Source: an uncultured Eubacteriales bacterium (GTDB lineage Bacteria > Bacillota > Clostridia > Oscillospirales > Acutalibacteraceae). From it: 64,000 nt of DNA. Positions 22,416 to 31,011 of this stretch are shown here, piece after piece; position 1 is the stretch's first letter; the number at the start of each line of letters is the position of its first letter. The position numbers and the translations under genes are program-made. A model generated the notes under the pieces. That model ran no database searches. It was not told the origin of the DNA and worked only from the letters and a program-made list of their open reading frames with translations. The DNA lies in contig CAKTFN010000001.1 of the NCBI GenBank assembly GCA_934561055.1, positions 310,001 through 374,000 of the forward strand, written 5' to 3'.

Positions 22416-23681
22416 ATGGCCGAAAGGGTTATCCTTCACTGCGACCTAAATAATTTTTTTGCTTCGGTTGAATGTCTCGGTCACCCGGAATATCTCGACG
22501 TTCCGATGGCTGTTTGCGGAAGTGTTGAGGAACGGCACGGAATTGTTCTTGCAAAAAACGAACGGGCAAAAAAATTCGGAGTCAAAACCGCCGAAGCGAT
22601 TTGGGAAGCTCAAATCAAATGCCCGTCACTCATCATTGCGCCGCCGCATTACGAAGAATATTTGAAATATTCAAAACTTGTCCGTGCAATATACGAAGAA
22701 TACACCGACAAAGTTGAACCGTTCGGCATGGATGAATGCTGGCTCGACGTCACCGGCAGCACCCTCCTTTTCGGTGACGGAAAAAGAATCGCTTACGAAA
22801 TCAAAGAAAGAGTCAAAAATGAAATAGGGCTGACGATTTCCGTCGGAGTCAGCTTCAACAAGGTTTTTGCAAAACTTGCTTCGGACATGAAAAAGCCGAA
22901 CGCCGTGACGGTAATCAGCAAGGAAATCTTTCGCTCGGTTGTCTGGCCGCTTCAGGCCGAGGAAATGATCGGGGTCGGAAAAGCAACAAAAAAAAAGCTC
23001 AACGAAATCGGAATCTATACGCTCGGAGAACTTGCAAACGCCGACGCATCCGTCCTCAAACTCGTGTTCGGAAAAGCGGGCGAACAATTAAAATGCTGCG
23101 CCGCCGGAAAAGATTTCTCCCCCGTCCTTTCAAAAAGCGAGCTTCCTCCGGCAAAAAGCTTCGGCCGAAGCGTAACCTGCGCCCACGACCTCAAAACAAC
23201 CGAAGAGGTTGCCTCGGTTATGCTTTACCTCACAGAAAAAGTTGCCGCTTCGCTCAGAGAAAACAACGTTATGGCAACCGTTGTTCAAATTCATATCCGC
23301 GACGAAAAACTGATCGTTCGGGAATGCCGGGCACACCTTTCTCAGCCGACAAGAATCACCGAAATGCTTTATTCGCTCGGAATGGAGCTTTTTTCAGGCG
23401 TTTGGAAATGGGAAAGGAACGTCCGCTCAATCGGTATCCGTGTCTGCGAGCTTGTTCCCGAGGACAGCTACTCGCAATACAATCTTTTTTACAGCGGCCT
23501 TCGCTATGACAAGCTTGAAAAACTTGAGGCACAGGTTTTTAAAATCTGCAACAAATACGGAAAAAACGCCCTTTTCAGAGCTTCGACAATGTCGCTCGCA
23601 GTTCCGAAACAGGATACTCCCGGAATAAACGACGTTCACTATATGGCAAAAGAGGATATTTCTCCGTTCACCAAAAAATAA
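22416..23681 (+). CDS. dinB: DNA polymerase IV (Y-family translesion polymerase)
   Basis: Error-prone translesion DNA polymerase of the DinB/UmuC family, 421 residues from the ATG at 22416. This start is preferred over the ATG at 22368, which lies before the LexA box. The first catalytic Asp is in HCDLNNFFASVE (about residue 9) and the second acidic pair in MDECWLDVT (about residues 105-107). A helix-hairpin-helix region (GVGKATKKKLNEIGIYTLGELAN) and the little-finger domain follow. The C-terminus lacks an obvious beta-clamp QLxLF motif; YSQYNLFYS near residue 350 is a candidate. A perfect LexA box in the promoter marks it as an SOS gene. Monocistronic. Confidence 0.96.
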   Translation: MAERVILHCDLNNFFASVECLGHPEYLDVPMAVCGSVEERHGIVLAKNERAKKFGVKTAEAIWEAQIKCPSLIIAPPHYEEYLKYSKLVRAIYEEYTDKVEPFGMDECWLDVTGSTLLFGDGKRIAYEIKERVKNEIGLTISVGVSFNKVFAKLASDMKKPNAVTVISKEIFRSVVWPLQAEEMIGVGKATKKKLNEIGIYTLGELANADASVLKLVFGKAGEQLKCCAAGKDFSPVLSKSELPPAKSFGRSVTCAHDLKTTEEVASVMLYLTEKVAASLRENNVMATVVQIHIRDEKLIVRECRAHLSQPTRITEMLYSLGMELFSGVWKWERNVRSIGIRVCELVPEDSYSQYNLFYSGLRYDKLEKLEAQVFKICNKYGKNALFRASTMSLAVPKQDTPGINDVHYMAKEDISPFTKK

Positions 23682-23776
23682 ACGCAACAATTTTTTCATA
23701 AAAATTAAATTTTATTATATACTTTTAACAAATTTTGTGGTAAAATAAATCAAGAAAAATTTAAAGGAGGAATTTC

Positions 23777-25477
23777 ATGAAAACATTCAAAAAAGCTGTT
23801 GCCGTTCTTCTTTCCGTTCTTCTTGCTTTTGCGTCGGTTTCGCTTTTTGCCGCCGCAGAAAACGAGGAGCTGAAAATTTCGGTTGCAAGCGACATCCACA
23901 TCGGTCTGAAAGAAAAGATTTCGGATTACTTTAACGACGGCTCGATGAGCAACAAGGGCAGCCTTCTTTCGCTTCAAGACGAAGCGACGGCCATTTTTGA
24001 CTCCTTCCTCAAGGAATCGGCCGCAAGCGGTGTAAAGTATGTCCTTCTTTCCGGTGACCTGACTTCTTCCGGAAAGCCCGAAGAATTTGAATTTCTTTCG
24101 GCCTGCCTCAAAAAATTTGAAGCAGAAACCGGAATCCGTGTTCTCGTCACACCGGGCAACCACGATTACTTTTTCTCCAAAAACGACGGCGTCAAGGCAT
24201 TCCGTGAGGCTTTTTCGGACTTCGGATTCTCTGAGGCTTTTGCAATCGACGAAAAAACAAACAGCTATGCGATTGACCTTGAGGGCGGATATACCCTCCT
24301 TTCAATCGATTCGATTCTTCCCGGCGAAGGTGAGGACGGAATTACCGAAGAGCTGCTTTCGTGGGTTGAAGCTCAGGCAAAAGCCGCAACGGAAAGAGGA
24401 AGAAAGCTCATTGCGATGATGCATCACCCGCTTCTTCCGCAGTTTTCGACTCAGGAAAAATTCTTCAAGGGCTACATTGTTAAGGACTGGAAAAACATCT
24501 CTTCAAAATTTGCCGACCTCGGAATCAAATATGTTTTCACGGGTCACAAGCACAGCGCAGACATTGCGGTTAAAACGAGCGACCTCGGAAACAAGATTTT
24601 TAACATCGGTATTCCGTCGCTTCTCATCAGCCCCCTCGCCTACCGCATTGTTACATTTTCGGACGAAAAGGTTTCTGTCAGAGAAAAGAACATCACCGAA
24701 ATCAAGGACACCTCTCTCCTTTTGAAGGGTTACAACGACGAAGCATTTGAAAAGGTTTCAAAGCACACCGGCGCTTATGCCGACGAGTTCTTTGACATCT
24801 CGTTCAAAAATACTATTGAAAAAAACCTGACCGCCGAAAAGCTTTCAAAACTTACGGGAAAGGACGATGAAAACACAAAGGCCGTTTTTGAAACCGTCTG
24901 CAAAAAAACTCTCTATCTCATGGAGCTTCCGCTTTACGGCGAAGGCGAAACGGTTCAGACGATTGCAAAGAAATACGGGCTTACCCTTCCCGAAACCGAA
25001 TACAAAACGGGCTTTGAGCTGCTTTCGACGATTGCAAAAGCGTTTTGCGCCGGCGACGAAAACTTCCCCTCCGATTCGCCGGAGATGAAGCTCGGCCTTC
25101 GCTGCCTTGCAATTCTTCTCGATTACTCGCTTGAAGGCACTTCAAACGACATAAGAGTACTTTTCATTCAGGCAATCATGTCAGCTTTAGGTGCGGACGT
25201 TACCGGTCTTTCGGTGAGCATTGCCGCCCTTTTGACAAGCCTCGGAAACCAGGAGTTCGGCGTTGCGGTCGTTTCGGCGTTCATCAAGCCGATTCTTGAA
25301 GATTTTCTTGTTGACAGCGAGCCTTCCGACAGAAACGTTGACCTTCCGGCTTACTCGAAAACATACACCAAGCCCGGCGTTGCCTCAACAATCGGATTCT
25401 TTGAAAAAATCGCAAACTTCTTCATGAAGCTTTGGAATTATCTCAAAGGAATCTTTAATGCTTTTTCAAAAAAGTAA
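23777..25477 (+). CDS. Secreted calcineurin-like metallophosphoesterase
   Basis: A 566-residue exported enzyme of the binuclear-metal phosphoesterase superfamily. Signal peptide about residues 1-31 (cleavage near FAAAEN). All metal-binding blocks are present in order: SDIHIG (D-x-H), GDLTSSG (GD), GNHDYF (GNHD), MMHHP, and GHKHS (GHxH) at about residue 258. The C-terminal half is alpha-helical without recognised motifs. It ends in GFFEKIANFFMKL...YLKGIF, an amphipathic tail closely resembling that of the GH2 protein at 10487-18280. GGAGG precedes the ATG. Probable substrates are phosphodiesters or phosphomonoesters outside the cell (nucleotides, teichoic acid), not resolvable further. Monocistronic with its own terminator. 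Confidence 0.92.
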   Translation: MKTFKKAVAVLLSVLLAFASVSLFAAAENEELKISVASDIHIGLKEKISDYFNDGSMSNKGSLLSLQDEATAIFDSFLKESAASGVKYVLLSGDLTSSGKPEEFEFLSACLKKFEAETGIRVLVTPGNHDYFFSKNDGVKAFREAFSDFGFSEAFAIDEKTNSYAIDLEGGYTLLSIDSILPGEGEDGITEELLSWVEAQAKAATERGRKLIAMMHHPLLPQFSTQEKFFKGYIVKDWKNISSKFADLGIKYVFTGHKHSADIAVKTSDLGNKIFNIGIPSLLISPLAYRIVTFSDEKVSVREKNITEIKDTSLLLKGYNDEAFEKVSKHTGAYADEFFDISFKNTIEKNLTAEKLSKLTGKDDENTKAVFETVCKKTLYLMELPLYGEGETVQTIAKKYGLTLPETEYKTGFELLSTIAKAFCAGDENFPSDSPEMKLGLRCLAILLDYSLEGTSNDIRVLFIQAIMSALGADVTGLSVSIAALLTSLGNQEFGVAVVSAFIKPILEDFLVDSEPSDRNVDLPAYSKTYTKPGVASTIGFFEKIANFFMKLWNYLKGIFNAFSKK

Positions 25478-25491
25478 TATAATTTTATTTT

Positions 25492-25523
25492 CACCGAAGC
25501 ATAATAACTTCGGTGCTTTTTTT
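25492..25523 (+). terminator. Terminator of the phosphoesterase gene
   Basis: CACCGAAG / CTTCGGTG (8 bp) with an 8-nt loop, then C and seven T. Confidence 0.9.
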
Positions 25524-25705
25524 GCTTTCCCGAGAAAAAATACAGGTTTCGGCTTTTTGTTATCGTTCGCATCGTTCGGTTTATTTATGATTGTAATATT
25601 TCTGTAAACTTTCAAAAGAGGAAACTTTTTCTTACCACTATAGGGTAGAATAAACTCCCGATAAAATACCGTTACCATAAAAAATAAAGCCGTCGGAGGG
25701 TATCA

Positions 25706-27175
25706 ATGGTTTTTTCAAATTTATTCTTCGTATACTTTTTCTTTCCTCTCAATTTGATTTGCTATTTTTTCGCAAAAGATTTGAAGCAAAAGAACCTTGT
25801 CATGCTGATTTTTTCGCTCTTCTTTTATGCGTGGGGCGAACCGAAGTATGTTTTTCTTTTAGTTTTTGAATGTTTGGCGGATTGGCTTTTAGCACTCGGA
25901 ATCGAAAAGTTCCGGGGAACGAAAAAGGCGAAACTGCTTTTAATCGGCGCATGCGTTGTTGATTTGGGACTGATCGGAATTTTCAAGTATCTCACATTCA
26001 TTCTGACAAACGTCAAAGCAGTGACGGGAGTACCGGAAACAATTCCGCAAATTGCTCTTCCGATCGGTATCTCGTTTTACACTTTCCAGCTTCTTTCCTA
26101 TGTTATCGACGTCTATCGAGGAGAGACCGAGGCACAGAAAAAGTTTTGGTACGTCCTTTTATACGCAAGCCTTTTCCACCAGTGCATTGCAGGCCCCATT
26201 GTCCGTTACAGCGACGTCTGCTACGAAATTGAAAACAGAAAAACAAACCTCAACGAAATTTCAAAAGGCATCAGCCGCTTTGCAATCGGACTCGGAAAAA
26301 AGGCACTGCTTGCAAACGTCTGCGGCTCGCTTGCGGACACGGTTCTCCTTTCGGACTCCGCCCTTTCGGTCACGGCCGACCTTCAGAAAAATCTTGCGAT
26401 TCTTTCAAGTCGTCCGGCTCTCGGCCTTTGGCTCGGAATGATTTTCTATATGCTTCAAATTTATCTTGACTTCTCCGCCTATTCCGATATGGCAATCGGA
26501 ATGGGACAAATGATCGGTTTCCATTACAAAGAAAACTTCGATTATCCGTACTGCTCAAAAAGCGTCGGAGAGTTTTGGAGAAGATGGCATATTTCGCTCG
26601 GCACCTTCTTCAGAGACTACGTTTATATTCCGCTCGGCGGAAGCCGCAAAGGTCTCGGCAGAACAATTTTCAACACCTTCGTTGTTTGGGCACTCACCGG
26701 TCTTTGGCACGGCGCAAGCTGGAACTTTGTTTTCTGGGGTCTTTACTTCTTCGCCTTTCTCACGCTCGAAAGAGTTTTCCTGCTCGAAAAGCTTCAAAAG
26801 GCTCCCGGCTGGGTTTCACATATTTATCTTCTTTTTGTTTCTCTTTTCGGCTGGATTATTTTCAGATTCAGCAGCATTTCCGCCGGCTTCACCGTTTTGA
26901 AGGGAATGTTCGGACTTTGCGGAAACGGATTTACGAATTATGAAATCAACACATTATTCAAAAACAACATTGTTTTCCTTCTCGTTGCCGCATTCGCCTG
27001 CACGCCCGTAATGAAGAACCTCGGAAAACGAATCACGCAAAGCGCAAGGCACGACGCAGACACCGCCCTTTTCAACGTTATCAGAAAAATTGCGGTTCCG
27101 CTTGTTCTTCTCGCTCTTTCAACGTTTTCATTGGTCGGAGACAGTTATAATCCGTTCCTTTATTTCCAATTTTAA
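25706..27175 (+). CDS. MBOAT-family membrane O-acyltransferase (AlgI/DltB-like)
   Basis: A polytopic 489-residue membrane protein that transfers acyl (usually acetyl) groups across the membrane to an extracellular polymer. The family core is visible: GISFYTFQLLSYVIDVYRGE, the conserved FWRRWHISLGTFFRDYVYIPLGGSRKG block (about residues 289-315), and WALTGLWHGASWNFVFWGLY, which holds the catalytic His (WHGASW). GGAGGG precedes the ATG. It is followed 18 bp later by a DHHW protein, the standard partner, so together they probably O-acetylate a surface polysaccharide or teichoic acid. Not DltB, since dltA, dltC and dltD are absent. Confidence 0.95.
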   Translation: MVFSNLFFVYFFFPLNLICYFFAKDLKQKNLVMLIFSLFFYAWGEPKYVFLLVFECLADWLLALGIEKFRGTKKAKLLLIGACVVDLGLIGIFKYLTFILTNVKAVTGVPETIPQIALPIGISFYTFQLLSYVIDVYRGETEAQKKFWYVLLYASLFHQCIAGPIVRYSDVCYEIENRKTNLNEISKGISRFAIGLGKKALLANVCGSLADTVLLSDSALSVTADLQKNLAILSSRPALGLWLGMIFYMLQIYLDFSAYSDMAIGMGQMIGFHYKENFDYPYCSKSVGEFWRRWHISLGTFFRDYVYIPLGGSRKGLGRTIFNTFVVWALTGLWHGASWNFVFWGLYFFAFLTLERVFLLEKLQKAPGWVSHIYLLFVSLFGWIIFRFSSISAGFTVLKGMFGLCGNGFTNYEINTLFKNNIVFLLVAAFACTPVMKNLGKRITQSARHDADTALFNVIRKIAVPLVLLALSTFSLVGDSYNPFLYFQF

Positions 27176-27193
27176 AAGGAGGAGTGATGAATT

Positions 27194-28537
27194 ATGAAAA
27201 AACGTAAACACAGCCCAAAGTACATCAAAGCTGTTAAAAAAAGCGTCAAGCTTTACAAAGTCATTCTTCCGTGTGCATTCGTCGGAATGCTCGTTCTCGG
27301 CCTTCTTGTTTCTTTGATTATTCCCCTTCGGCCGAAGTTTTCGGAAAAAGAGAAAAGGGAGCTTGCAAAATTTCCGTCGTTTTCGTTTTCCGCCCTTGCG
27401 GACGGAAGCTTTTTCAGAGGAATCGACGCTTGGTTTTCGGACACATTTCCGTTCAGAGAAGCCATGATTTCGGCAAACGAAAAGGTTGAAAATCTCAGGG
27501 GCTTCGGCGACAGGATTTACGGACTTAACAACGACGTCAACATCACCGTCCCCTCCGCCGACAGCAACAAGCCCGAAAACACAACCGAAGAAAGCACCAC
27601 CGAAGAGGAAAAGGAACCCACCGTTCCGGAACAGCTCGGTGCGGTTGTTCAAAAGCTTTCAAACGTAGCGGTCATCGGCGATGCCGGCTACGAATATTGT
27701 TCGTTTAACCAATCCGTTGCGGATATGTACGCTTCAATCGTCAACAAAACGGCAAACAAACTTTCCGGAAAAGCAAAAGTCTACTCGATGCTTGTTCCGA
27801 CGAGCATCGACATCACGATGCCGGACAAGGTCAGAGAAGAGATGAACACCTGCAACCAAAAGGAAGGCATGGACTATATCTACGGAAAAATGTCCTCTCA
27901 GGTTACGCCCGTCAACGTCTACAAAGCCCTTCGTATGCACCGTGACGAATATATTTACTACCGCACCGACCACCACTGGACGGCTCTGGGCGCATATTAC
28001 GCATACGAGCAGTTCGCAAAGGTCAAAGAGGTTAAACCGATTTCGCTCGACAGATTTGAAAAGAAGAGCTTCGGCGAATTTCTCGGCTCGTTCTATACCA
28101 ACACGAACAACAGCGCAATGAAAAAGAATCCGGACGACCTTGAAGCGTATATTCCGCCGTACAAAACCAAGCTTCAATTCACCCAAACGAACGGCCAGGT
28201 AATCGACTGGTTCCTTATCAACGACGTTTCCTCTTATCCGATTTCGGAAAAATACAGCGCATTCACCGCTGCCGACAATCCGTACACCTACATTGAAAAC
28301 CAGAGCCGGGAAAAAGGAAAAACCTGCATTGTTGTCAAGGAAAGCTTCGGCAATGCTATAATTCCTTACATGGTTTACAACTACAAAAAAGTTTATGTTA
28401 TCGATTACAGATACTATCAAAAAGGCATCATTCAGCTCGCTCGGGAGGTCGGTGCAGACGACGTTGTTTTCATCAACAATATGTCGGCAGTCAGAAGCGA
28501 AAGCCTCATCAGCAGAATGAACGCAATCACCGTTTAA
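27194..28537 (+). CDS. DHHW-family protein, MBOAT partner
   Basis: A 447-residue protein with a basic N-terminus, one transmembrane segment (about residues 22-45, IPLR at its end) and an extracellular domain related to AlgX/AlgJ SGNH-like acetyltransferases. The family motif is present as YRTDHHWTALGAYYAYEQF (DHHW near residues 260-263). A VKESFGNAI segment near residue 380 corresponds to the usual D/E-SFG motif, and a Pro/Thr/Glu linker separates the membrane anchor from the domain. It would receive or relay acyl groups moved by the MBOAT protein encoded 18 bp upstream. RBS AAAGGAGG. The polymer modified is unknown. Confidence 0.92.
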   Translation: MKKRKHSPKYIKAVKKSVKLYKVILPCAFVGMLVLGLLVSLIIPLRPKFSEKEKRELAKFPSFSFSALADGSFFRGIDAWFSDTFPFREAMISANEKVENLRGFGDRIYGLNNDVNITVPSADSNKPENTTEESTTEEEKEPTVPEQLGAVVQKLSNVAVIGDAGYEYCSFNQSVADMYASIVNKTANKLSGKAKVYSMLVPTSIDITMPDKVREEMNTCNQKEGMDYIYGKMSSQVTPVNVYKALRMHRDEYIYYRTDHHWTALGAYYAYEQFAKVKEVKPISLDRFEKKSFGEFLGSFYTNTNNSAMKKNPDDLEAYIPPYKTKLQFTQTNGQVIDWFLINDVSSYPISEKYSAFTAADNPYTYIENQSREKGKTCIVVKESFGNAIIPYMVYNYKKVYVIDYRYYQKGIIQLAREVGADDVVFINNMSAVRSESLISRMNAITV

Positions 28538-28549
28538 GGAGGATTTATC

Positions 28550-28852
28550 ATGGTAAAACACGTTGTTATGTGGAAATTCAAGCCTTTTGCCGAAGGAAAA
28601 ACAAAGGAAGAAAACCTTCTTCTTGTTAAAAATGCACTTGAGGCTCTTCCGGAGAAGATCGATTTTCTCCGTTCAATGGAGGTCAACCTCAACATCAATC
28701 CGAAAGAATCAATGTTTGACGCCGTTCTTCTCAGTGAGTTTGACACACTCGAAGACGTTCTCAAATACCGTGACCATCCGGAACACAAAAAGATTTCTTC
28801 CTATGTCGCCCTTGTCCGTGAAGCAAGAGCAAGTGTTGATTACGAATTTTAA
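28550..28852 (+). CDS. Dabb (stress-responsive A/B barrel) domain protein
   Basis: A 100-residue dimeric alpha+beta barrel protein. The N-terminal strand MVKHVVMWKFKPFAEG, the helix KEENLLLVKNALEALPEKI, the D/N-x-x-P-rich strand VNLNINPKESMFDAVLLSEF and the YRDHPEHKKI motif are diagnostic. Characterised Dabb proteins are either small stress proteins or olivetolic-acid-cyclase-like enzymes; bacterial ones are mostly of unknown function. It follows the DHHW gene by 12 bp with GGAGG, so it is in the operon, although a functional link with polymer acylation is not obvious. A terminator follows immediately. Confidence 0.9.
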   Translation: MVKHVVMWKFKPFAEGKTKEENLLLVKNALEALPEKIDFLRSMEVNLNINPKESMFDAVLLSEFDTLEDVLKYRDHPEHKKISSYVALVREARASVDYEF

Positions 28853-28860
28853 AAAAACGA

Positions 28861-28895
28861 ATCCCGGCCGCAAAATGAATGCGGTCGGGATTTTT
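28861..28895 (+). terminator. Terminator of the MBOAT-DHHW-Dabb operon
   Basis: ATCCCGGCCGC / GCGGTCGGGAT (11 bp, one G:U) with a 9-nt loop, then TTTTTAA. It is the first of two terminators in the convergent gap. Confidence 0.9.
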
Positions 28896-28901
28896 AACGC
28901 C

Positions 28902-28939
28902 AAAAGACTGCCTCAAAATTCAATGAGGCAGTCTTTTTT
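28902..28939. terminator. Bidirectional terminator before the SDR stop
   Basis: AAAAGACTGCCTCA / TGAGGCAGTCTTTT (14 bp) with an 8-nt loop, flanked by T-runs on both strands. It backs up the previous terminator on plus and ends the minus-strand SDR unit. Confidence 0.9.
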
Positions 28940-28941
28940 TA

Positions 28942-29745
28942 TTATACCGAAAGAAGTCCGGCATCGATTACGAATTGTGAACCGGTTGCATATCTCGCCT
29001 TGTCGGAAGCGAGGAAAAGAACGAGGTCGGCAACGTCCTGCGGCTCAATCCAGGGCACAGGAAGAAGGTTGCCTGCCGAACGTTCGGCAATTTCAATCGG
29101 CGTCATGCCTTCCATTGCGGCAAGACCATCGTTCATCGGGGTGTTAACACCGGTCGGGTGAATACTTACAACACGGATATTGAACGGTGCAAGCTCAATC
29201 GCCCAAGCCTTTGTAAGACCGGTGAGACCCCATTTTGAAGCAGTGTAATGAGAAAGTCTGTTTCCGCCGCGAAGTCCCATGACGGAAGAGTTGTTGATGA
29301 TTACGCCGCTCTTCGCCTTTTTCATATACGGAACAACTCTGCGCGTTACGTTGAACGGTCCTTTGAGGTTGATATCAATCATTGCGTTCCATTCATCGTC
29401 GGTCATTTCGTCAACGGTTGCATAGGCGCAAATTCCCGCATTGTTGAAAAGAATATCGATTTTTCCGAGTTCGGCAATCGCCTTTTCAACTGCGGCAGTA
29501 ACGGCGGCATCGTCACGAACATCGCCGACGGCAACAACGCATTTTCTTCCGAGTGCTTCGATTTCGGCTTTAAGGGTTTCAAGCTCATCGTTTGTTCCGA
29601 AGTTATAGTTCGGGTATTCAATCTTTTTCGCAACGTCAAATGCAACGATGTCTGCGCCCTCTTTTGCAAGGGCAAGAGCGGTTGCACGACCCTGTCCGTG
29701 GGCGGCGCCGGTTATAAAAGCAACTTTATTTTCAAAATCTTTCAA
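28942..29745 (-). CDS. SDR-family oxidoreductase resembling mycofactocin-type nicotinoprotein SDRs
   Basis: A 267-residue short-chain dehydrogenase. Cofactor loop TGAAHGQGRA (about 13-22), NNAGI, catalytic Ser in NNSSVMG, and YTASK for Tyr-x3-Lys (about residues 168-172). After the second strand there is an insertion (KKIEYPNYNFGTNDELETL, about 40-58). Both the GQGR loop and this insertion are typical of carveol-dehydrogenase/mycofactocin-associated SDRs, in which NAD is held tightly and recycled by a partner. No mycofactocin genes are here. The start is a TTG at 29745 with AAGGAG at good distance. It follows the CMD gene by 6 bp as the last gene of the met operon string. Substrate unknown, probably an alcohol or hydroxy compound. 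Confidence 0.88.
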   Translation of the reverse strand: MKDFENKVAFITGAAHGQGRATALALAKEGADIVAFDVAKKIEYPNYNFGTNDELETLKAEIEALGRKCVVAVGDVRDDAAVTAAVEKAIAELGKIDILFNNAGICAYATVDEMTDDEWNAMIDINLKGPFNVTRRVVPYMKKAKSGVIINNSSVMGLRGGNRLSHYTASKWGLTGLTKAWAIELAPFNIRVVSIHPTGVNTPMNDGLAAMEGMTPIEIAERSAGNLLPVPWIEPQDVADLVLFLASDKARYATGSQFVIDAGLLSV

Positions 29746-29751
29746 TTGTTA

Positions 29752-30291
29752 TCACTCCTTGTTATCTTCGTTTTTGCGGTATTTATAAAGGATATCGTCA
29801 AGCGGAACTTTTGCAACGGTGTTAAAAAGGTTCGTTGCATACATGATTCCGGCAAAGGCGATGAGAAGAACAATCTGTTCTTCGGTGAATTTTTCTTTGA
29901 GTCTGTCATAAATTTCATCAGGAATGTTGTGCGGATCAACGCAAATTGCCGAACCGAGGTCAATGAGAAGTTCCTCGGCATCGGAAATTTTCGGATCGTC
30001 CGGATCGTCACCGGAGTCAATCAAAATCTTTCTGAAAAACGTTGAGCAAATAAGGCAGTCGTTTCCGTTTGAAATTGCATAGGAATAAAGCGACATTGCA
30101 CGTTCGCCGACAACAGGAACAAGAAGGTCATAGAGCGTGTACCACTCCATATATGCCTTGAAAGCCGGAACATTGTGAAGAAGCGTGCGCTTCATGTTTG
30201 TGATTCTTCCGTGCTTTGCAATTTGGTCGTCATACTCTCTTTTGACTTCGTCACTTGCGGTTTCATAATCAGTCATTGATAAAAAACTCAT
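29752..30291 (-). CDS. Carboxymuconolactone decarboxylase (AhpD-like) family protein
   Basis: A 179-residue helical protein of the CMD/AhpD superfamily. The redox/active motif is CLICSTFFRK (Cys-x2-Cys at about residues 78-81), preceded by SYAISNGNDC. This is the arrangement of AhpD-like peroxidase partners, although the usual following His is not present in the standard position. AAGGAG precedes the ATG. It is 12 bp downstream of metI and 6 bp before the SDR gene, so it is presumably transcribed with the methionine transporter. Possible roles are thiol-based peroxide reduction or a small-molecule decarboxylation or isomerisation working with the SDR. The link to methionine uptake may be methionine or sulfur oxidation, which is speculation. 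Confidence 0.85.
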   Translation of the reverse strand: MSFLSMTDYETASDEVKREYDDQIAKHGRITNMKRTLLHNVPAFKAYMEWYTLYDLLVPVVGERAMSLYSYAISNGNDCLICSTFFRKILIDSGDDPDDPKISDAEELLIDLGSAICVDPHNIPDEIYDRLKEKFTEEQIVLLIAFAGIMYATNLFNTVAKVPLDDILYKYRKNEDNKE

Positions 30292-30303
30292 TGAAATCTC
30301 TCC

Positions 30304-31011
30304 TTACTTTCTGTTTTTAAGCCGCTTATCACATTTCGTTGCAAGATGGGTTCCGAGACTTTGGAAAATCTGAACCAAAACTATAAGAAACACAACCGCA
30401 ATGGTCATGATAAGGTACTGATATCTGTAGTATCCGTAGTTGATTGCAATTTTTCCGAGTCCGCCGCCGCCGATTACTCCGCTCATCGCCGCATAGCCGA
30501 GAACGGTTGTCACGGCAATTGTTGCGTTTGAAATGAGCGAAGGAACGCTTTCCGGAAGCATTACTTTCATAATAATCTGAAACGGAGAAGCGCCCATACT
30601 CTGAGCGGTTTCGATAATTGCCGGGTTAATCTCGCGAAGACTTCCTTCAACAAGTCTTGCAACGAACGGGAATGCCGCAATAACAAGAGGAACGATTGAC
30701 GCAACGGTTCCGACAGGTGTTCCGACAATGAGCCTTGTGAGCGGAAAAACCATAATCATAAGAATGAGAAACGGAACGGAGCGAAGAAGGTTGATAACAA
30801 TATCAATGAATTTAAGAATCGGCTTCGGGACACGAAGAATTTTTCCGTTCTCTCCGGCAACAATGAGAACACCGAGAGGAAGTCCGATAATGATTGCAAA
30901 AAGGGTTGAAAGAACGGTGACGTATACCGTTTCCCAAATTGCAAGAGGAAAGTCATTCTTCACAACTTCCATTGCATTGACAAAAGTTTCGGACTGAAAA
31001 TAGTTACTCAT
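30304..31011 (-). CDS. metI: Methionine ABC transporter permease MetI
   Basis: Inner-membrane permease of the MetNIQ importer, 235 residues with five or six hydrophobic helices. The permease coupling motif is visible as EINPAIIETAQSMGASPFQIIMKVMLPES (the EAA-loop, about residues 131-159). LLRSVPFLILMI and GVIGGGGLGKIAINYGYYRY match MetI family landmarks. The start overlaps metN by 8 bp, with GGAGG at correct spacing inside the metN end. Works with the ATPase MetN and the binding protein encoded upstream. The specificity for methionine rather than another ligand comes from the partner genes. Confidence 0.95.
   Translation of the reverse strand: MSNYFQSETFVNAMEVVKNDFPLAIWETVYVTVLSTLFAIIIGLPLGVLIVAGENGKILRVPKPILKFIDIVINLLRSVPFLILMIMVFPLTRLIVGTPVGTVASIVPLVIAAFPFVARLVEGSLREINPAIIETAQSMGASPFQIIMKVMLPESVPSLISNATIAVTTVLGYAAMSGVIGGGGLGKIAINYGYYRYQYLIMTIAVVFLIVLVQIFQSLGTHLATKCDKRLKNRK

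Noticed and set aside
25706..27175. DltB of D-alanylation
   Set aside because: No dltA, dltC or dltD; the DHHW neighbour points to AlgI-type O-acetylation.
27550..27640. CRISPR-like or tandem repeat in the DHHW linker
   Set aside because: Only low-complexity Thr/Glu/Pro codons; no regular repeat unit.
27734..28561. 275-codon minus-strand ORF opposite the DHHW gene
   Set aside because: Shadow frame; the plus strand encodes an intact DHHW protein.
29248..30045. 265-codon plus-strand ORF opposite the SDR and CMD genes
   Set aside because: Antisense shadow: Cys/Phe/Arg-rich with no domain, while both minus-strand genes have full family motifs and RBSs.
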